DNA of 64,000 nt from an uncultured Campylobacter sp. (GTDB taxonomy: Bacteria; Campylobacterota; Campylobacteria; Campylobacterales; Campylobacteraceae), in assembly GCF_937959485.1 (NCBI RefSeq), contig NZ_CALGPY010000005.1:506796-570795 (forward strand), read 5' to 3'. The notes beneath the pieces were generated by a model. That model did not search any database and was not told the origin of the DNA. It saw only the letters and a list, made by a program, of their open reading frames with translations. Made by a program: the position numbers and the translations under genes. The stretch's first letter is position 1. Every line of letters starts with the position of its first letter. Below are positions 25,839 to 35,177 of this stretch, one piece after another.

Positions 25839-26353
25839 AGCTCTCGCTCTCGCGCGGTTTTTCACTCGTAGGACTTCGCCTCCGCTGAGAGCAAAATTTC
25901 GGCTTGCTGCGGCGGTCAGTTTAAATTTAAATTCGCGAGTGTAAATTTAAAGGGGTTGAACTACGCCGCCTTGGATAAAATTCCAAGTGGCGTAGATAAA
26001 ATTTAACGGTGCGGATAAAATTTCAAACGTTGCGGGCGCTTGCGGTAGCGCGCTAAATTTAAGAGGCGCCGTCCATGGTGCCCTGCAAAACGGAGGTCTC
26101 GGTCGTTTCGATCGGATGTAAATTTAAATGTCGCGCAAAGTGTCGCGACGCGATAAATTTAAATGATCAACGCCTCCGCGGTTTTAAAATTTTAGCGAGG
26201 TAAGGGTTTAAACCGCTCAAGTGTTGCAAAAACGCCACCACATCGCCGCTAAGGCTTGAAATTTTAGCTTCCGAGCGGCGCGAACAGATCGCGACGTTAA
26301 GGCGCAAAATTTTAAATAAAGCTTGAAAATTACTTTAAGATAAGAGGTTTGAG
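25839..26353. other. Non-coding gap of 515 bp
   Basis: No open frame of note on either strand. It contains AT islands, several copies of GATAAAATT spaced about 20 bp (25975-26025), and a GC-rich inverted-repeat-like stretch TCGCGCAAAGTGTCGCGACGCGA near 26130. Possibly decayed sequence; no gene remnant recognised. Confidence 0.5.
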
Positions 26354-27559
26354 ATGTTTGACGAAATTCGTTTTTCAAAAATCGAGCGTTTGCCCAATTA
26401 CGTTTTTGCCGAGGTCAATGCCATAAAAATGGCGGCGCGCAGAGCCGGCGAAGATATAATCGATTTTTCGATGGGCAATCCCGACGGCAGGACGCCGCAG
26501 CATATAATCGACAAGCTTTGCGAAAGCGCGCAAAAGGACAAAACGCACGGCTACTCCGTAAGCCAGGGCATCTACAAGCTACGACTTGCGTGCGCGAATT
26601 GGTATAAGCGCAAATACGGCGTGATCTTAGATCCGGAAAGCGAGATCGTCGCGGTGATGGGCTCTAAAGAGGGCTTCGTGCATTTAACTAGCGCGATCGT
26701 AAATCCGGGCGATGTCGCGGTGGTGCCCGATCCTGCCTATCCGATCCACACCCAAGCCTTCATTATCGCGGGCGGTAACGTCGTTAAAATCCCGCTTGCC
26801 TATGATGAAAATTTAAATTTTAATGAGAATAAATTTTTCATCGATCTGCAAAAAACCTTCGACGAGAGCATTCCGCGCCCAAAATACGTCGTCGTAAATT
26901 TCCCGCACAACCCCACCACCGTCGTCGTGCAAAAGAGCTTCTACGAGCGGCTCGTGGCGATGGCGCGGCAGGAGCGATTTTATATCATCAGCGATATCGC
27001 TTACGCGGAGATCGCTTTTGACGATTACAAAACGCCGTCGATCTTTGAGGTCCAGGGCGCAAAGGACGTCGCGGTTGAGGCGTACACTCTCTCTAAAACC
27101 TACAATATGGCGGGCTGGCGCGTGGGTTTTGTTAGCGGCAACAAAAAGCTCGTAGCCGCGCTTAAAAAGATCAAGTCGTGGTTTGATTACGGCATGTTTA
27201 CGCCGATCCAAGTAGCTGCCACGATCGCACTGGATGGGCCGCAGGAGTGCGTAGAGGAGATCCGCGCGAGCTATGAGAAGCGTAGAAATTTTTTGATTGA
27301 CGCTTTTGCGGATGCGGGCTGGCAGATCGCAAAACCTAGCGCGTCGATGTTTGCGTGGGCGAAATTGCCGCCGGCTGCAGCTCATCTAAGGAGTATGGAG
27401 TTTTCCAAACAGCTTCTTACCAAGGCGCGCGTCGCCGTAAGCCCGGGCGTGGGCTTTGGCGCGGCGGGAGACGATTACGTGCGGATCGCCTTTATCGAAA
27501 ACGAAAACAGGATCCGCCAGGCAGTTAGAAATATAAAAAAATATTTGAAAGAGATCTGA
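26354..27559 (+). CDS. PLP-dependent class I/II aminotransferase (AlaC/DapL-like)
   Basis: 401 residues, fold type I. The PLP lysine is K248 in LSKTYNMAGWRVGF; other conserved parts are DFSMGNPDGRTP, PDPAYPIHTQAF, VNFPHNPTT and the substrate-carboxylate Arg in YVRIAFIENENRIR. The family contains alanine-pyruvate aminotransferases and LL-diaminopimelate aminotransferases, and substrate cannot be fixed from sequence. Position directly before hom (one-base overlap) matches the C. jejuni arrangement and suggests a role in aspartate-family or alanine metabolism. Confidence 0.9.
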   Translation: MFDEIRFSKIERLPNYVFAEVNAIKMAARRAGEDIIDFSMGNPDGRTPQHIIDKLCESAQKDKTHGYSVSQGIYKLRLACANWYKRKYGVILDPESEIVAVMGSKEGFVHLTSAIVNPGDVAVVPDPAYPIHTQAFIIAGGNVVKIPLAYDENLNFNENKFFIDLQKTFDESIPRPKYVVVNFPHNPTTVVVQKSFYERLVAMARQERFYIISDIAYAEIAFDDYKTPSIFEVQGAKDVAVEAYTLSKTYNMAGWRVGFVSGNKKLVAALKKIKSWFDYGMFTPIQVAATIALDGPQECVEEIRASYEKRRNFLIDAFADAGWQIAKPSASMFAWAKLPPAAAHLRSMEFSKQLLTKARVAVSPGVGFGAAGDDYVRIAFIENENRIRQAVRNIKKYLKEI

Positions 27560-28827
27560 TGAAGGTAGCGATTTTAGGCGTCGGCACCGTAGGTAGCGAA
27601 GTTGCAAACATTTTGATCAAAAATAAAGATATCATCCTTGCGCGCGCAGGCGTTAGCATAGAGCCCGTAATCGGGCTCGTGCGCGATACGAATAAAAAGC
27701 GCGACGTGCAAATTCCGCTTAGCAGCGACGCGGGGAGTATCATCGAGCGCGACGACATCGACGTTTTTATAGAGCTTATGGGCGGGGTAGAAAAGCCCTA
27801 CGAGATCGTAAGTGAAATTTTAAAGCGCAAAAAGGCGGTTGTTACCGCAAATAAGGCGCTTTTGGCTTATCATCGCTACAAGCTCCAAGCTCTAGCGGGC
27901 GATACTCCTTTTGGCTTTGAAGCGAGCGTAGCGGGCGGAATTCCGATCATCAAAACCCTGCGCGAAGGGCTAAGCGCCAATCGTATCGAAAAAATAATCG
28001 GCATCGTAAACGGCACGAGCAACTTTATCCTTACGAATATGATGCAAAAAAACGAGAAATTTGAAGACGCGCTAAAGCGAGCTCAAGAACTTGGTTACGC
28101 CGAAGCCGATCCTAGCTTTGATATCGGCGGGTTCGACGCGGCGCATAAGCTTTTGATATTAGCCAGCATCGCATACGGCGTGCACGGCGACCCCGAAGAT
28201 ATCCTAATAGAGGGGATCGAGGAGATCACGCAGGAGGATATCTATTTTGCGCGCGAATTCGACTTCATAATCAAGCTGCTTGCGGTAGCCAAGCGCGCGT
28301 GCGACAACAAAGTCGAGCTGCGCGTCCATCCTGCGCTTATTTCGAAGGATCAAATGCTTTCAAAAGTAGACGGCGTGATGAACGGCGTGAGTATCTACGG
28401 AGACTGTGTGGGCGAGAGTATGTATTACGGCCCCGGCGCGGGCGGAAGCGCTACGGCAAGTGCGGTTATAAGCGATCTCATCGACATCGCGCGCGATAAT
28501 AAAAATCCGATGCTTGGATATAAAATTTTGCCGAGTGAAAATTTTATGCAAATTTTGCCGAGCGAGCAGATCCGCACGAAGTATTATTTCAGACTGCGCG
28601 TGCGCGACGAGAAGGGCGTGCTGGCGAAGCTTACGAATATTATGAGCTTAAACGATCTTTCGATCGACAGCTTTTTGCAAAAGCCTAAGCTCAAAACGGA
28701 TGAGGAGGTAACGCTGTTTTTCACGACGCATACGTGCTGCGAGAAGGATATCAAACGCGCAATAAGCGTAATTAGCGGCGAAAATTTCATCACGCAAGAG
28801 CCGTTTATGATCAGGATAGAAAGCTAG
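27559..28827 (+). CDS. hom: Homoserine dehydrogenase
   Basis: Reduces aspartate semialdehyde to homoserine for threonine and methionine. The Rossmann motif is VAILGVGTVGSEV (3-15); then TANKALLAYH, the GGIPIIKTLREGL block and KIIGIVNGTSNFILT. The C-terminal 80 residues (RLRVRDEKGVLAKLTNIMS) form an ACT domain, so feedback control by threonine is likely. 422 residues, normal. Overlaps the aminotransferase by one base. Confidence 0.96.
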   Translation: MKVAILGVGTVGSEVANILIKNKDIILARAGVSIEPVIGLVRDTNKKRDVQIPLSSDAGSIIERDDIDVFIELMGGVEKPYEIVSEILKRKKAVVTANKALLAYHRYKLQALAGDTPFGFEASVAGGIPIIKTLREGLSANRIEKIIGIVNGTSNFILTNMMQKNEKFEDALKRAQELGYAEADPSFDIGGFDAAHKLLILASIAYGVHGDPEDILIEGIEEITQEDIYFAREFDFIIKLLAVAKRACDNKVELRVHPALISKDQMLSKVDGVMNGVSIYGDCVGESMYYGPGAGGSATASAVISDLIDIARDNKNPMLGYKILPSENFMQILPSEQIRTKYYFRLRVRDEKGVLAKLTNIMSLNDLSIDSFLQKPKLKTDEEVTLFFTTHTCCEKDIKRAISVISGENFITQEPFMIRIES

Positions 28828-28828
28828 C

Positions 28829-29167
28829 TTGGGCTTAAAAGAATATCTTTTCGGCTTTGCTTGCGAGGACCGTGCGGCAGAATTTTTACGCGGCGAAGGG
28901 TTTGAAATTTTAAAGCGAAATTTCCGCTGCCGCTTCGGCGAGATCGACATCGTCGCGCGCAAAGACGGGATTTTGCACTTCGTAGAAGTAAAGGCCACGA
29001 GCGGCGATTACGACGCCGCAGAGCGCGTAACGGGCGCCAAGATGGCTAAAATTTTAAAGGCGGCGGAATTTTATCTGATGAGCTGCGATACGGACGAGCC
29101 GTGGCAGATCGACGTCGTGGAAGTTTATACAAAGCAGATAAAATTTATCGCCAACATATCTTTTTAA
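28829..29167 (+). CDS. yraN: UPF0102 / YraN family endonuclease-like protein
   Basis: 112 residues starting at TTG 28829, one base after the hom stop. The YraN signature is complete: GFACEDRAAEFLRGEGF, then NFRCRFGEIDIVARKDGILHFVEVKA, which holds the E-x-D...ExK residues of the PD-(D/E)XK nuclease fold. Function in bacteria is unsettled; a Holliday-junction or DNA-processing role has been proposed from structure. Order hom-yraN-trxA-trxB is as in C. jejuni. Confidence 0.92.
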   Translation: MGLKEYLFGFACEDRAAEFLRGEGFEILKRNFRCRFGEIDIVARKDGILHFVEVKATSGDYDAAERVTGAKMAKILKAAEFYLMSCDTDEPWQIDVVEVYTKQIKFIANISF

Positions 29168-29202
29168 ATTAGAATTTTTATTATTTATTTAAGATAATGA
29201 AC

Positions 29203-29208
29203 TATAAT
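29203..29208 (+). promoter_or_regulatory. Candidate -10 element of trxA
   Basis: TATAAT 30 bp upstream of trxA in an A/T-rich stretch (AACTATAATCCG). The strong SD AAGGAGAA follows just before the ATG. Confidence 0.65.
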
Positions 29209-29237
29209 CCGCAGAATTTTAACACAAGGAGAACATT

Positions 29238-29552
29238 ATGGGAAAGTATATAGAGCTTACTTCGGAGAATTTCGACGTTACTAAAGAGGGTGTCGCGCTA
29301 GTCGATTTCTGGGCGCCTTGGTGCGGACCGTGCCGTATGATCGCCCCGATCATCGAGGAGCTTGCGAACGATTACGAGGGCAAGGCTAAAATTTGCAAAG
29401 TAAATACCGACGAAGCGCAGGATCTCGCGGTGCAGTTCGGCGTCCGCTCGATCCCTACGATTCTATTTTTCAAAGACGGCGAGCTAAAAGCTCAGCTTAT
29501 CGGCGCGCAATCCAAACAGATTATAGCCGACAAACTAAACTCGCTTCTGTAA
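29238..29552 (+). CDS. trxA: Thioredoxin
   Basis: Cytoplasmic disulfide reductase of 104 residues. Active site WCGPC with C29 and C32, in VDFWAPWCGPCRM; the cis-proline is in VRSIPTILFF. Reduced by TrxB, encoded next. Followed by a strong terminator, so trxA and trxB are probably separate transcripts despite adjacency. Confidence 0.98.
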   Translation: MGKYIELTSENFDVTKEGVALVDFWAPWCGPCRMIAPIIEELANDYEGKAKICKVNTDEAQDLAVQFGVRSIPTILFFKDGELKAQLIGAQSKQIIADKLNSLL

Positions 29553-29557
29553 ATTTT

Positions 29558-29583
29558 AAAAGGGCGGCTTTCGCCCTTTTTTT
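29558..29583 (+). terminator. Rho-independent terminator after trxA
   Basis: Nine-base stem AAAAGGGCG / CGCCCTTTT with loop GCTTT, followed by a T-run. It begins six bases after the trxA stop. Confidence 0.93.
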
Positions 29584-29661
29584 CCCACTCATCGTTATAT
29601 TAATTAAATTCGTAAATTTAGCGCCCGCGACTTTACTTAATAAAATAATTAAGGAGAAAAA

Positions 29662-30606
29662 ATGTTAGATTTAGCAATTATCGGCGGCGGTCCTGCGGGG
29701 CTAGCGGCGGGGCTTTATGCTACAAGAGGCGGTTTAAAGGACGTCGTGATGTTTGAGATGGGGATGCCCGGCGGGCAGATCACCTCAAGCTCCGAGATGG
29801 AAAACTACCCGGGCGTCGCCGCGGTGACTGATGGGATGAGCTTTATGGCGCCTTGGCAGGAGCAGTGCTTCCGCTTCGGGCTGAAGCATGAGATGGTGCG
29901 CGTGCTACGCATCTCAAAAGACGGCGATGGAAATTTTACGATCTATCTCGAGGGTGATCAAACGCGCCGCGCACGCGCCGTTATCGTCGCTACCGGCTCT
30001 ACTCCGCGCCGCGCAGGGATCGAGGGCGAGGATGAGTTCTTCGGTCGCGGCGTCAGTACCTGCGCGACCTGCGACGGGTTTTTTTACAAGGGCAAAGAGG
30101 TTGCCGTCCTCGGCGGCGGCGACACGGCGCTAGAGGAGGCGCTGTATCTAGCTAAAATTTGCTCTAAAGTCTATCTGATCCACCGCCGCGACGAGTTTCG
30201 CGCCGCGCCCTCGACCGTGCAAAAGGTGCGCGAAAAGGGGAATATCGAGCTCATCACAAATGCGCTCGTAGAGCAGATCAAGGGCGATGCAAGCGGCGTG
30301 ACGGGCATAGTCGTCAAGAATAAAACAAGCGGCGCCGCGCGCGAGCTGCAGCTGCCGGGGATCTTCGTATTCGTGGGGCTTGACGTGCGAAACGAGGTGT
30401 TAAAAGACGAAAGCGGCAAGTTTATCTGCGACATCACGCCGGGCGGACAGGTCGCGGTAAATTTAAAGATGCAAACAAGCGTACACGGGCTATTTGCGGC
30501 GGGCGATATGAGACAGGATGCGCCTAAACAGGTCGTTTGCGCGGCAGGCGACGGCGCGGTTGCCGCACTTAGCGCGATCGCGTATCTACAAGGACACGAT
30601 AAATAA
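29662..30606 (+). CDS. trxB: Thioredoxin reductase (NADPH)
   Basis: FAD/NADPH enzyme of 314 residues that reduces thioredoxin. FAD site IIGGGPAGLAAGLYA (residues 6-20), redox pair C134-A-T-C137 followed by DG, NADPH site VLGGGDTALEEALYLA at about 150, and C-terminal FAD motif GLFAAGDMRQDAPKQV. ATG 29662 with AAGGAG upstream. Confidence 0.97.
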   Translation: MLDLAIIGGGPAGLAAGLYATRGGLKDVVMFEMGMPGGQITSSSEMENYPGVAAVTDGMSFMAPWQEQCFRFGLKHEMVRVLRISKDGDGNFTIYLEGDQTRRARAVIVATGSTPRRAGIEGEDEFFGRGVSTCATCDGFFYKGKEVAVLGGGDTALEEALYLAKICSKVYLIHRRDEFRAAPSTVQKVREKGNIELITNALVEQIKGDASGVTGIVVKNKTSGAARELQLPGIFVFVGLDVRNEVLKDESGKFICDITPGGQVAVNLKMQTSVHGLFAAGDMRQDAPKQVVCAAGDGAVAALSAIAYLQGHDK

Positions 30607-30708
30607 ACCTATCTTCGGCGTAAAATTTCACGGCGCGGCAGGCGAAATTGCTTCCGCCGCGCTTTAAATTTAAAACTTCACATAAAATTTTGAATGAAAT
30701 TTTGATAT

Positions 30709-30750
30709 AAAAAAGCGGCTAAATTTTAAAATTTCATAAAATTTAGCCGC
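30709..30750 (-). terminator. Terminator of the minus-strand lipoprotein gene
   Basis: Perfect 14-base stem (30715-30728 with 30737-30750: GCGGCTAAATTTTA and its complement) and an 8-base loop, followed on the minus strand by TTTTTT. It lies just past the stop codon at 30766. It may also stop transcription coming from trxB. Confidence 0.88.
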
Positions 30751-30765
30751 GAGATAGGGCGCTTA

Positions 30766-31491
30766 CTATCTTTCGTAGAAGCCTGCTATGACATCTTTTG
30801 ACTTCATTTTATTTACGGGATCTTCTTTACCGTTCGTGATAAGTTTAAATTTATCAGACAGACTTACGCTTTTACCCTCATTTACGATAAAATTTAGCTC
30901 GATAGCAAGCTTTGATGATCCACCTTCTTTATGTCCGAAGCTCGCGTCCAACTGCTCTGTCGTTATTTGCGAGTAATAAACGGCTGCTTTTAAGCACTCC
31001 ATAATAAAGTCTATGTAGATTTCGGTATTGCTTTCTTTTAGTATCTCCCCTTTTAATTTGTCGTCGCAATCGACCGACTTCCATTCCTCCTCAAAAATTC
31101 TATTTTGCCTTTGATTTTTAAGTGTTTCTTGAAATTTAGCTTCGTTTAATTTGCAGTATTCTTTTGCCAGCTTAAACAAACCCTGCGCGTCGTAAGCCTT
31201 GCCCTCATAAAAAGTCATAACCCTTTTTAAAGATGAGTCTAACATCTCTTGTTTATATGATTTAAGCCTATGCTCTACATCCACGTCGCAGACCATCTTA
31301 ACCGTCTTTAATCCGCCGTTTTCCTCTTTGCTCCAGGTGATATTTTTGCAGATTTTCGAGCCCTCAATCGCCGCGCCGATACTCATAGATTTAAAATCTG
31401 ACAAGGTGTAGTTTTTGACAAGCTCCACATCGTTATCGCCGCATCCTGCAAAAATAAATGCCGCAAGCACAGCACCTAATGCGTATTTCAT
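30766..31491 (-). CDS. Lipoprotein of unknown function
   Basis: 241 residues. Signal peptide with lipobox FAGC, so Cys17 is the likely lipid anchor. The mature part is mixed alpha/beta with several cysteines (KICKNITW, VCDVDVEHR, EYCKLNE, SVDCDDK), which could form disulfides in the periplasm. No family recognised. Transcribed opposite to trxB and ended by its own strong terminator; low GC compared with neighbouring housekeeping genes. Confidence 0.8.
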   Translation of the reverse strand: MKYALGAVLAAFIFAGCGDNDVELVKNYTLSDFKSMSIGAAIEGSKICKNITWSKEENGGLKTVKMVCDVDVEHRLKSYKQEMLDSSLKRVMTFYEGKAYDAQGLFKLAKEYCKLNEAKFQETLKNQRQNRIFEEEWKSVDCDDKLKGEILKESNTEIYIDFIMECLKAAVYYSQITTEQLDASFGHKEGGSSKLAIELNFIVNEGKSVSLSDKFKLITNGKEDPVNKMKSKDVIAGFYER

Positions 31492-31645
31492 ACTCGCTCC
31501 TTCAAGAAAAGTTAACGAGCAATGCTACCCATCTCTGTTTAATAACGGATAAATTTAGAGCCGAAATTTGAGATAAATTCGCGAAGCACGTGGCTAAAAG
31601 CGCGAAAGATAAAATTTAAAGATGGAATTTTTAAAAGAATTCGGC

Positions 31646-31739
31646 GAGAGAGGGAGGGAATCGAACCCCCCGGAAAACGGTCAACCGCCCTCCTATCGGA
31701 TTTGAAGTCCGCAGACGCCGCCAGGTCGCCATCCTCTCC
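31646..31739 (-). tRNA. selC: tRNA-Sec (anticodon TCA), selenocysteine
   Basis: Minus-strand sequence beginning GGAGAGGATGGCGACC, with anticodon stem-loop GCGGACTTCAAATCCG (loop CTTCAAA, anticodon TCA), a long variable arm, and T arm GGGGTTCGATTCCC. A TCA anticodon with a long extra arm and long acceptor is diagnostic of selenocysteine tRNA. The exact 3' end is uncertain by a few bases because the acceptor pairing contains a wobble and CCA is not encoded. Implies that the organism makes selenoproteins; selA and selB are not in this window. Confidence 0.93.
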
Positions 31740-31767
31740 AAATGCGGGAATTATAGCGAGATAAAAT

Positions 31768-34566
31768 TTATTTAGCTTTAAAGAGGCTAAATTTTAAGCC
31801 CTTTCGGCTCATTATTAGCGACGGCAAGATTATGAGCGCGCCCAAAAGCAGCAGGCTCATCACCAGACATATCAGTAGCCCGAAGTAGATCGTAGGCCAG
31901 AAATTACTCATCATCATCACGCTAAAGCCCAAAATGATCGCAAACGACGTATAATACATCGCGTATCCGATGCTTGCGTGGCTCGCTCGGATCGCCGCGG
32001 CCTCGTCGCCAAGGCGCGCAAACTCGCGCTTGTAGCGATAGATATAGTGGATGACATCGTCCACGCCGATACCGATGCTAATCGCCGCTATCGTAATACT
32101 CATGATATCCAGCGGAATGCCCGCAACCCCCATGATGCCGAAGCAAGCGCAAAGCGGGATCAAATTTACGACGATCGCGATAAGTGCGTATGAAAACGAG
32201 CGAAAGATGATCACGAAAAGCACGAAAAGCACGAGCACGGTGATACCCAGGGTGTCTATCTGCGAGCTCATCAGGCTTTGAAGCATATTGTTGTAAAGCA
32301 CCATTATGCCGCTGATCTGTGCGCTTGCCTGCTCGCCCTCGAGCAAAGAATTTAGCCCGCTTTGCAGATCCTTTAGGAATTTCGCTCTGCGTAAGCGCGG
32401 ATCGCTGTCTATCGTGCGGACGCTAAAGTGCGCTTCGTTCGCCTTGATATTTACAAAAGGTGAAAGCACCATCTCGCGGTAGTTTGCCGGCATTTCAGAG
32501 TAGATTAGAGCAAGGCTTAGATCATCCAGATCGCGCCCTTGATTAATCTGATTGCCGAGCTTCAAAAGCGACGCAAGCGAGCTTACGTTGCCGATAAACT
32601 CGTGCCCCGTGACATTTTTATCCTTCAAAAAATTATCTATTTTGCTGATGATACGCATCTTTTCGGAGGTGAACCAATACTGCGGCTTGTTTTCGTTGGC
32701 GGCGTATTCGGCTTCGAAATCGCCAAAATCGTCGCTCGCAGTGGAATTTTGCTCTAAATTTGTGGCATGGGTTTGATCTAAATTTACGGCGCCGCTTGGC
32801 TGTGCTGCCGCGACGAAGCTTTGCGCGATAAAATTTTGATCATTTAAATTTTGCGCCGCGGCAAGAGAACTTTGAGGTGCGGAATTTCCTGCAATAGAAT
32901 TTTGCGCGATAGAATTTTGCTGAGTAGAATTTGCCGCAAAATTTCGCCCTGCGGGATTGGAATTTTCGCCACTCTTAAAATTTGCGCTGCCGCTTGCGGA
33001 ATTTTCACTCCCGCTAGCAGTATCTGCGCCGCCTGTGCTTTTAAATTTAACGACGATATCAAGCGGGATCGTTCCGCCGAGATTTGTATCGATAACCTCC
33101 ATACCTGCGCGGATATCGGTGCTTTTTTTGAAGTAGCCGATGAAGCTGTTTTCGACGCGCAGCTGCGAGATACCGTACAGCCCAAAGATCACCGCCGCAG
33201 CACACACTCCATAGACCGCGCCTCTGCTACGCAGCGCCGTTTCGGCGCACAAAAGGGTAAATTTAAAATGCTGCTCGAAGCTGCGGTTATTGTGCGTGCG
33301 CGGCAGAAGCGACATAACCGCGCCGAATACTCCAAACGCCGTAACTAGCGAGATACTGATGCCTACACTCATCATAATTCCCAGAGAAATTACGGGTTTT
33401 ATATCGCAAAAAATTAGCGACATAAAGCCGATAACGGTCGTAAAGATCGCGAAAAAGCAGGGTCTTGCGCGCTCGCGCAGCACCGCATAAACGAGCTGGC
33501 GCTGCGAAAAGGCGTGAAAGCGCGCGCTAAACTCGCGGTAGGCGACGATTAGGTGGATACAGACCGAAACCGTGATGATGAGCTGAAGCGCTATGAAATT
33601 TGAGCTAATCACCGTGACCTCAAAGCTCAAAAAGCCGAATAATCCCGCTGCGAGCACGACCGAATACGCGCAGATGATAAGCGGCAGCAGGATAAATTTC
33701 GCCTGTCTAAAAAAGAGCCAAAAGCAAGCTAGCAGAAGCACCAAGGCGCCGAGTCCGTAGGTCGCCAGATCCGAGCGGACGTAGCCCACCATATCGTCTG
33801 CGATCATATTCAGTCCGCCTAGAAACAATCGGTCGCCCGCAAATTCCTTCTCAAAGCCTGCGATCAGCGTGCGCAAAGCCATGATATCGCGATGATCCTT
33901 TTCACGTAGCTCGTCGCGGTAGGATTTAAAATTTTGCTCCGCAACTTTAAGTGCGTCTTTGAGCTGTGAAATTTGAGTTTTAGAGTGGTTGGCCTCGTGC
34001 TCTGCTTGCTCTAGAGCGCTTTTGGCTCCGTCTCTTAGGCGCAAAAGCTCCTCGTAGCGGGTCTGCGGCTTTAAATTTATCAAAATTGCAGTAGTGCGAA
34101 AATCGGCGCTTACTAAATTTGATGCGTAAAAGGGGCTTGTGGCAAACTCGCGCCTAGCCGCGGTTAAATTTACGTCCGCGTCGGTAAGAGTGGGTATGTG
34201 CTTAAGCAGCTCGCTCATGCCGCCACCTTTGTTTAGCAAAAGCGGCACATTCGTGATGTCCGTGACGCTAGCGACGAAATCAAGCTTGGAAAAAGCCACA
34301 TCCATCTGCTCTATTTTGCGGATCGTCTCGGGCGCTAAAAGATCGCCTGCGGGAGTGTATGCAAGCACCAAGAAATTCGGCGTTTCGTAGCGCTTGGATA
34401 CTTCGCGCCAAATTTGAAGGTCTTTGTCATTATCTAGCAGAAGTGTCTGGCTCGAAGCGTCGATCTCGAGCTTTGTGGAGTAATATCCGAAAAAGAGCGC
34501 CAGCACCGTAAACAGCGCGAGCGTGATTTTCGGAAACGCGACGATTAAGCGAAAAATTTTTTTCAA
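31768..34566 (-). CDS. RND superfamily (MMPL-type) exporter with a low-complexity insert
   Basis: 932 residues. Two repeats, each with one N-terminal helix, a large periplasmic domain and a cluster of five helices: first helix at about 10-30, cluster at about 265-420, second single helix near 455-470, final cluster from about 760. ISIGIGVDDVIHYIYRYK holds the acidic residues of the proton relay. A Ser/Asn/Ala/Gln-rich stretch at about residues 509-625 (NSIAQNSIAGNSAPQSS) sits in the second periplasmic domain. It lies downstream of mlaA and mlaC, as in C. jejuni (remembered Cj1371-1373), so phospholipid or hydrophobic-substrate transport is likely. Confidence 0.85.
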   Translation of the reverse strand: MKKIFRLIVAFPKITLALFTVLALFFGYYSTKLEIDASSQTLLLDNDKDLQIWREVSKRYETPNFLVLAYTPAGDLLAPETIRKIEQMDVAFSKLDFVASVTDITNVPLLLNKGGGMSELLKHIPTLTDADVNLTAARREFATSPFYASNLVSADFRTTAILINLKPQTRYEELLRLRDGAKSALEQAEHEANHSKTQISQLKDALKVAEQNFKSYRDELREKDHRDIMALRTLIAGFEKEFAGDRLFLGGLNMIADDMVGYVRSDLATYGLGALVLLLACFWLFFRQAKFILLPLIICAYSVVLAAGLFGFLSFEVTVISSNFIALQLIITVSVCIHLIVAYREFSARFHAFSQRQLVYAVLRERARPCFFAIFTTVIGFMSLIFCDIKPVISLGIMMSVGISISLVTAFGVFGAVMSLLPRTHNNRSFEQHFKFTLLCAETALRSRGAVYGVCAAAVIFGLYGISQLRVENSFIGYFKKSTDIRAGMEVIDTNLGGTIPLDIVVKFKSTGGADTASGSENSASGSANFKSGENSNPAGRNFAANSTQQNSIAQNSIAGNSAPQSSLAAAQNLNDQNFIAQSFVAAAQPSGAVNLDQTHATNLEQNSTASDDFGDFEAEYAANENKPQYWFTSEKMRIISKIDNFLKDKNVTGHEFIGNVSSLASLLKLGNQINQGRDLDDLSLALIYSEMPANYREMVLSPFVNIKANEAHFSVRTIDSDPRLRRAKFLKDLQSGLNSLLEGEQASAQISGIMVLYNNMLQSLMSSQIDTLGITVLVLFVLFVIIFRSFSYALIAIVVNLIPLCACFGIMGVAGIPLDIMSITIAAISIGIGVDDVIHYIYRYKREFARLGDEAAAIRASHASIGYAMYYTSFAIILGFSVMMMSNFWPTIYFGLLICLVMSLLLLGALIILPSLIMSRKGLKFSLFKAK

Positions 34567-34590
34567 ATACCGCTCTTTTTGAGTGCGCCG

Positions 34591-35175
34591 CTATTCGCCG
34601 CTATTGATGACGGTGGAATTTAGCCGCTTTATGAGCTCGTCAAAGCCCAAGCTTTGCGTTACGTCGCCTAGCTGCGAGCGGTAGGTTTGGATTAAGCTAA
34701 CGCCCACTATATCGACATCGTAGATACGCCAATCAGAGCCGGTAGGATAAAATTTAAAATCTATGTCGTAGTTTTTCTGCTCGCCGATGACCTGTGTTTT
34801 TAGCACGCGGCGCTTATCGCTCGGGCTTTGTTTGCTAAGCACCTTCATATCCTGATCGGTATAAAGCGAAAGCTTTTCGATAAAGGAGCGCTTTAGATGC
34901 GCCTCGAAGGCCTTATTAAATTCCGCGATCTGCGCGGGGCTAAGGCTCGCGTAATGCTTGGCAAGGGATAGCTTTGCCATCATCTTATAATCAAAATAGC
35001 CGTCAAAAAGTGCAAAAATTTTCGCTGGCTTTGCGTCTTTGGGGGTGCTGCTTCGCATAATGTTTACGGCTTCGGCGACCTTTTGGCTCATCACCGGCTC
35101 GATATCCGCATCGCTAATAGCGTGCGCCGAAATCAAAAGCGCTCCGCAAAGCGCTAGAACTTTTAAAATTTTCAT
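34591..35175 (-). CDS. mlaC: Periplasmic phospholipid-binding protein, MlaC family
   Basis: 194 residues with a signal peptide (MKILKVLALCGALLISAHA). The mature part shows the MlaC/Ttg2D pattern: KIFALFDGYFDYKMMAKLSL, HYASLSPAQIAEFNKAFE, then the beta strand region with WRIYDVDIVGVSLIQTYRSQ. It shuttles lipids between outer and inner membrane. It starts two bases after mlaA ends and sits 24 bp before the RND gene; no mlaFEDB transporter genes are nearby. Confidence 0.92.
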   Translation of the reverse strand: MKILKVLALCGALLISAHAISDADIEPVMSQKVAEAVNIMRSSTPKDAKPAKIFALFDGYFDYKMMAKLSLAKHYASLSPAQIAEFNKAFEAHLKRSFIEKLSLYTDQDMKVLSKQSPSDKRRVLKTQVIGEQKNYDIDFKFYPTGSDWRIYDVDIVGVSLIQTYRSQLGDVTQSLGFDELIKRLNSTVINSGE

Positions 35176-35177
35176 TG

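Noticed and set aside
26813..27385. 190-codon minus-strand frame opposite the aminotransferase
   Set aside because: Overlaps a clear PLP enzyme gene entirely and shows Arg/His-rich shadow composition.
31978..33490. Several plus-strand open frames opposite the RND exporter
   Set aside because: They are antisense shadows of the large minus-strand gene and have no start signals or family features.
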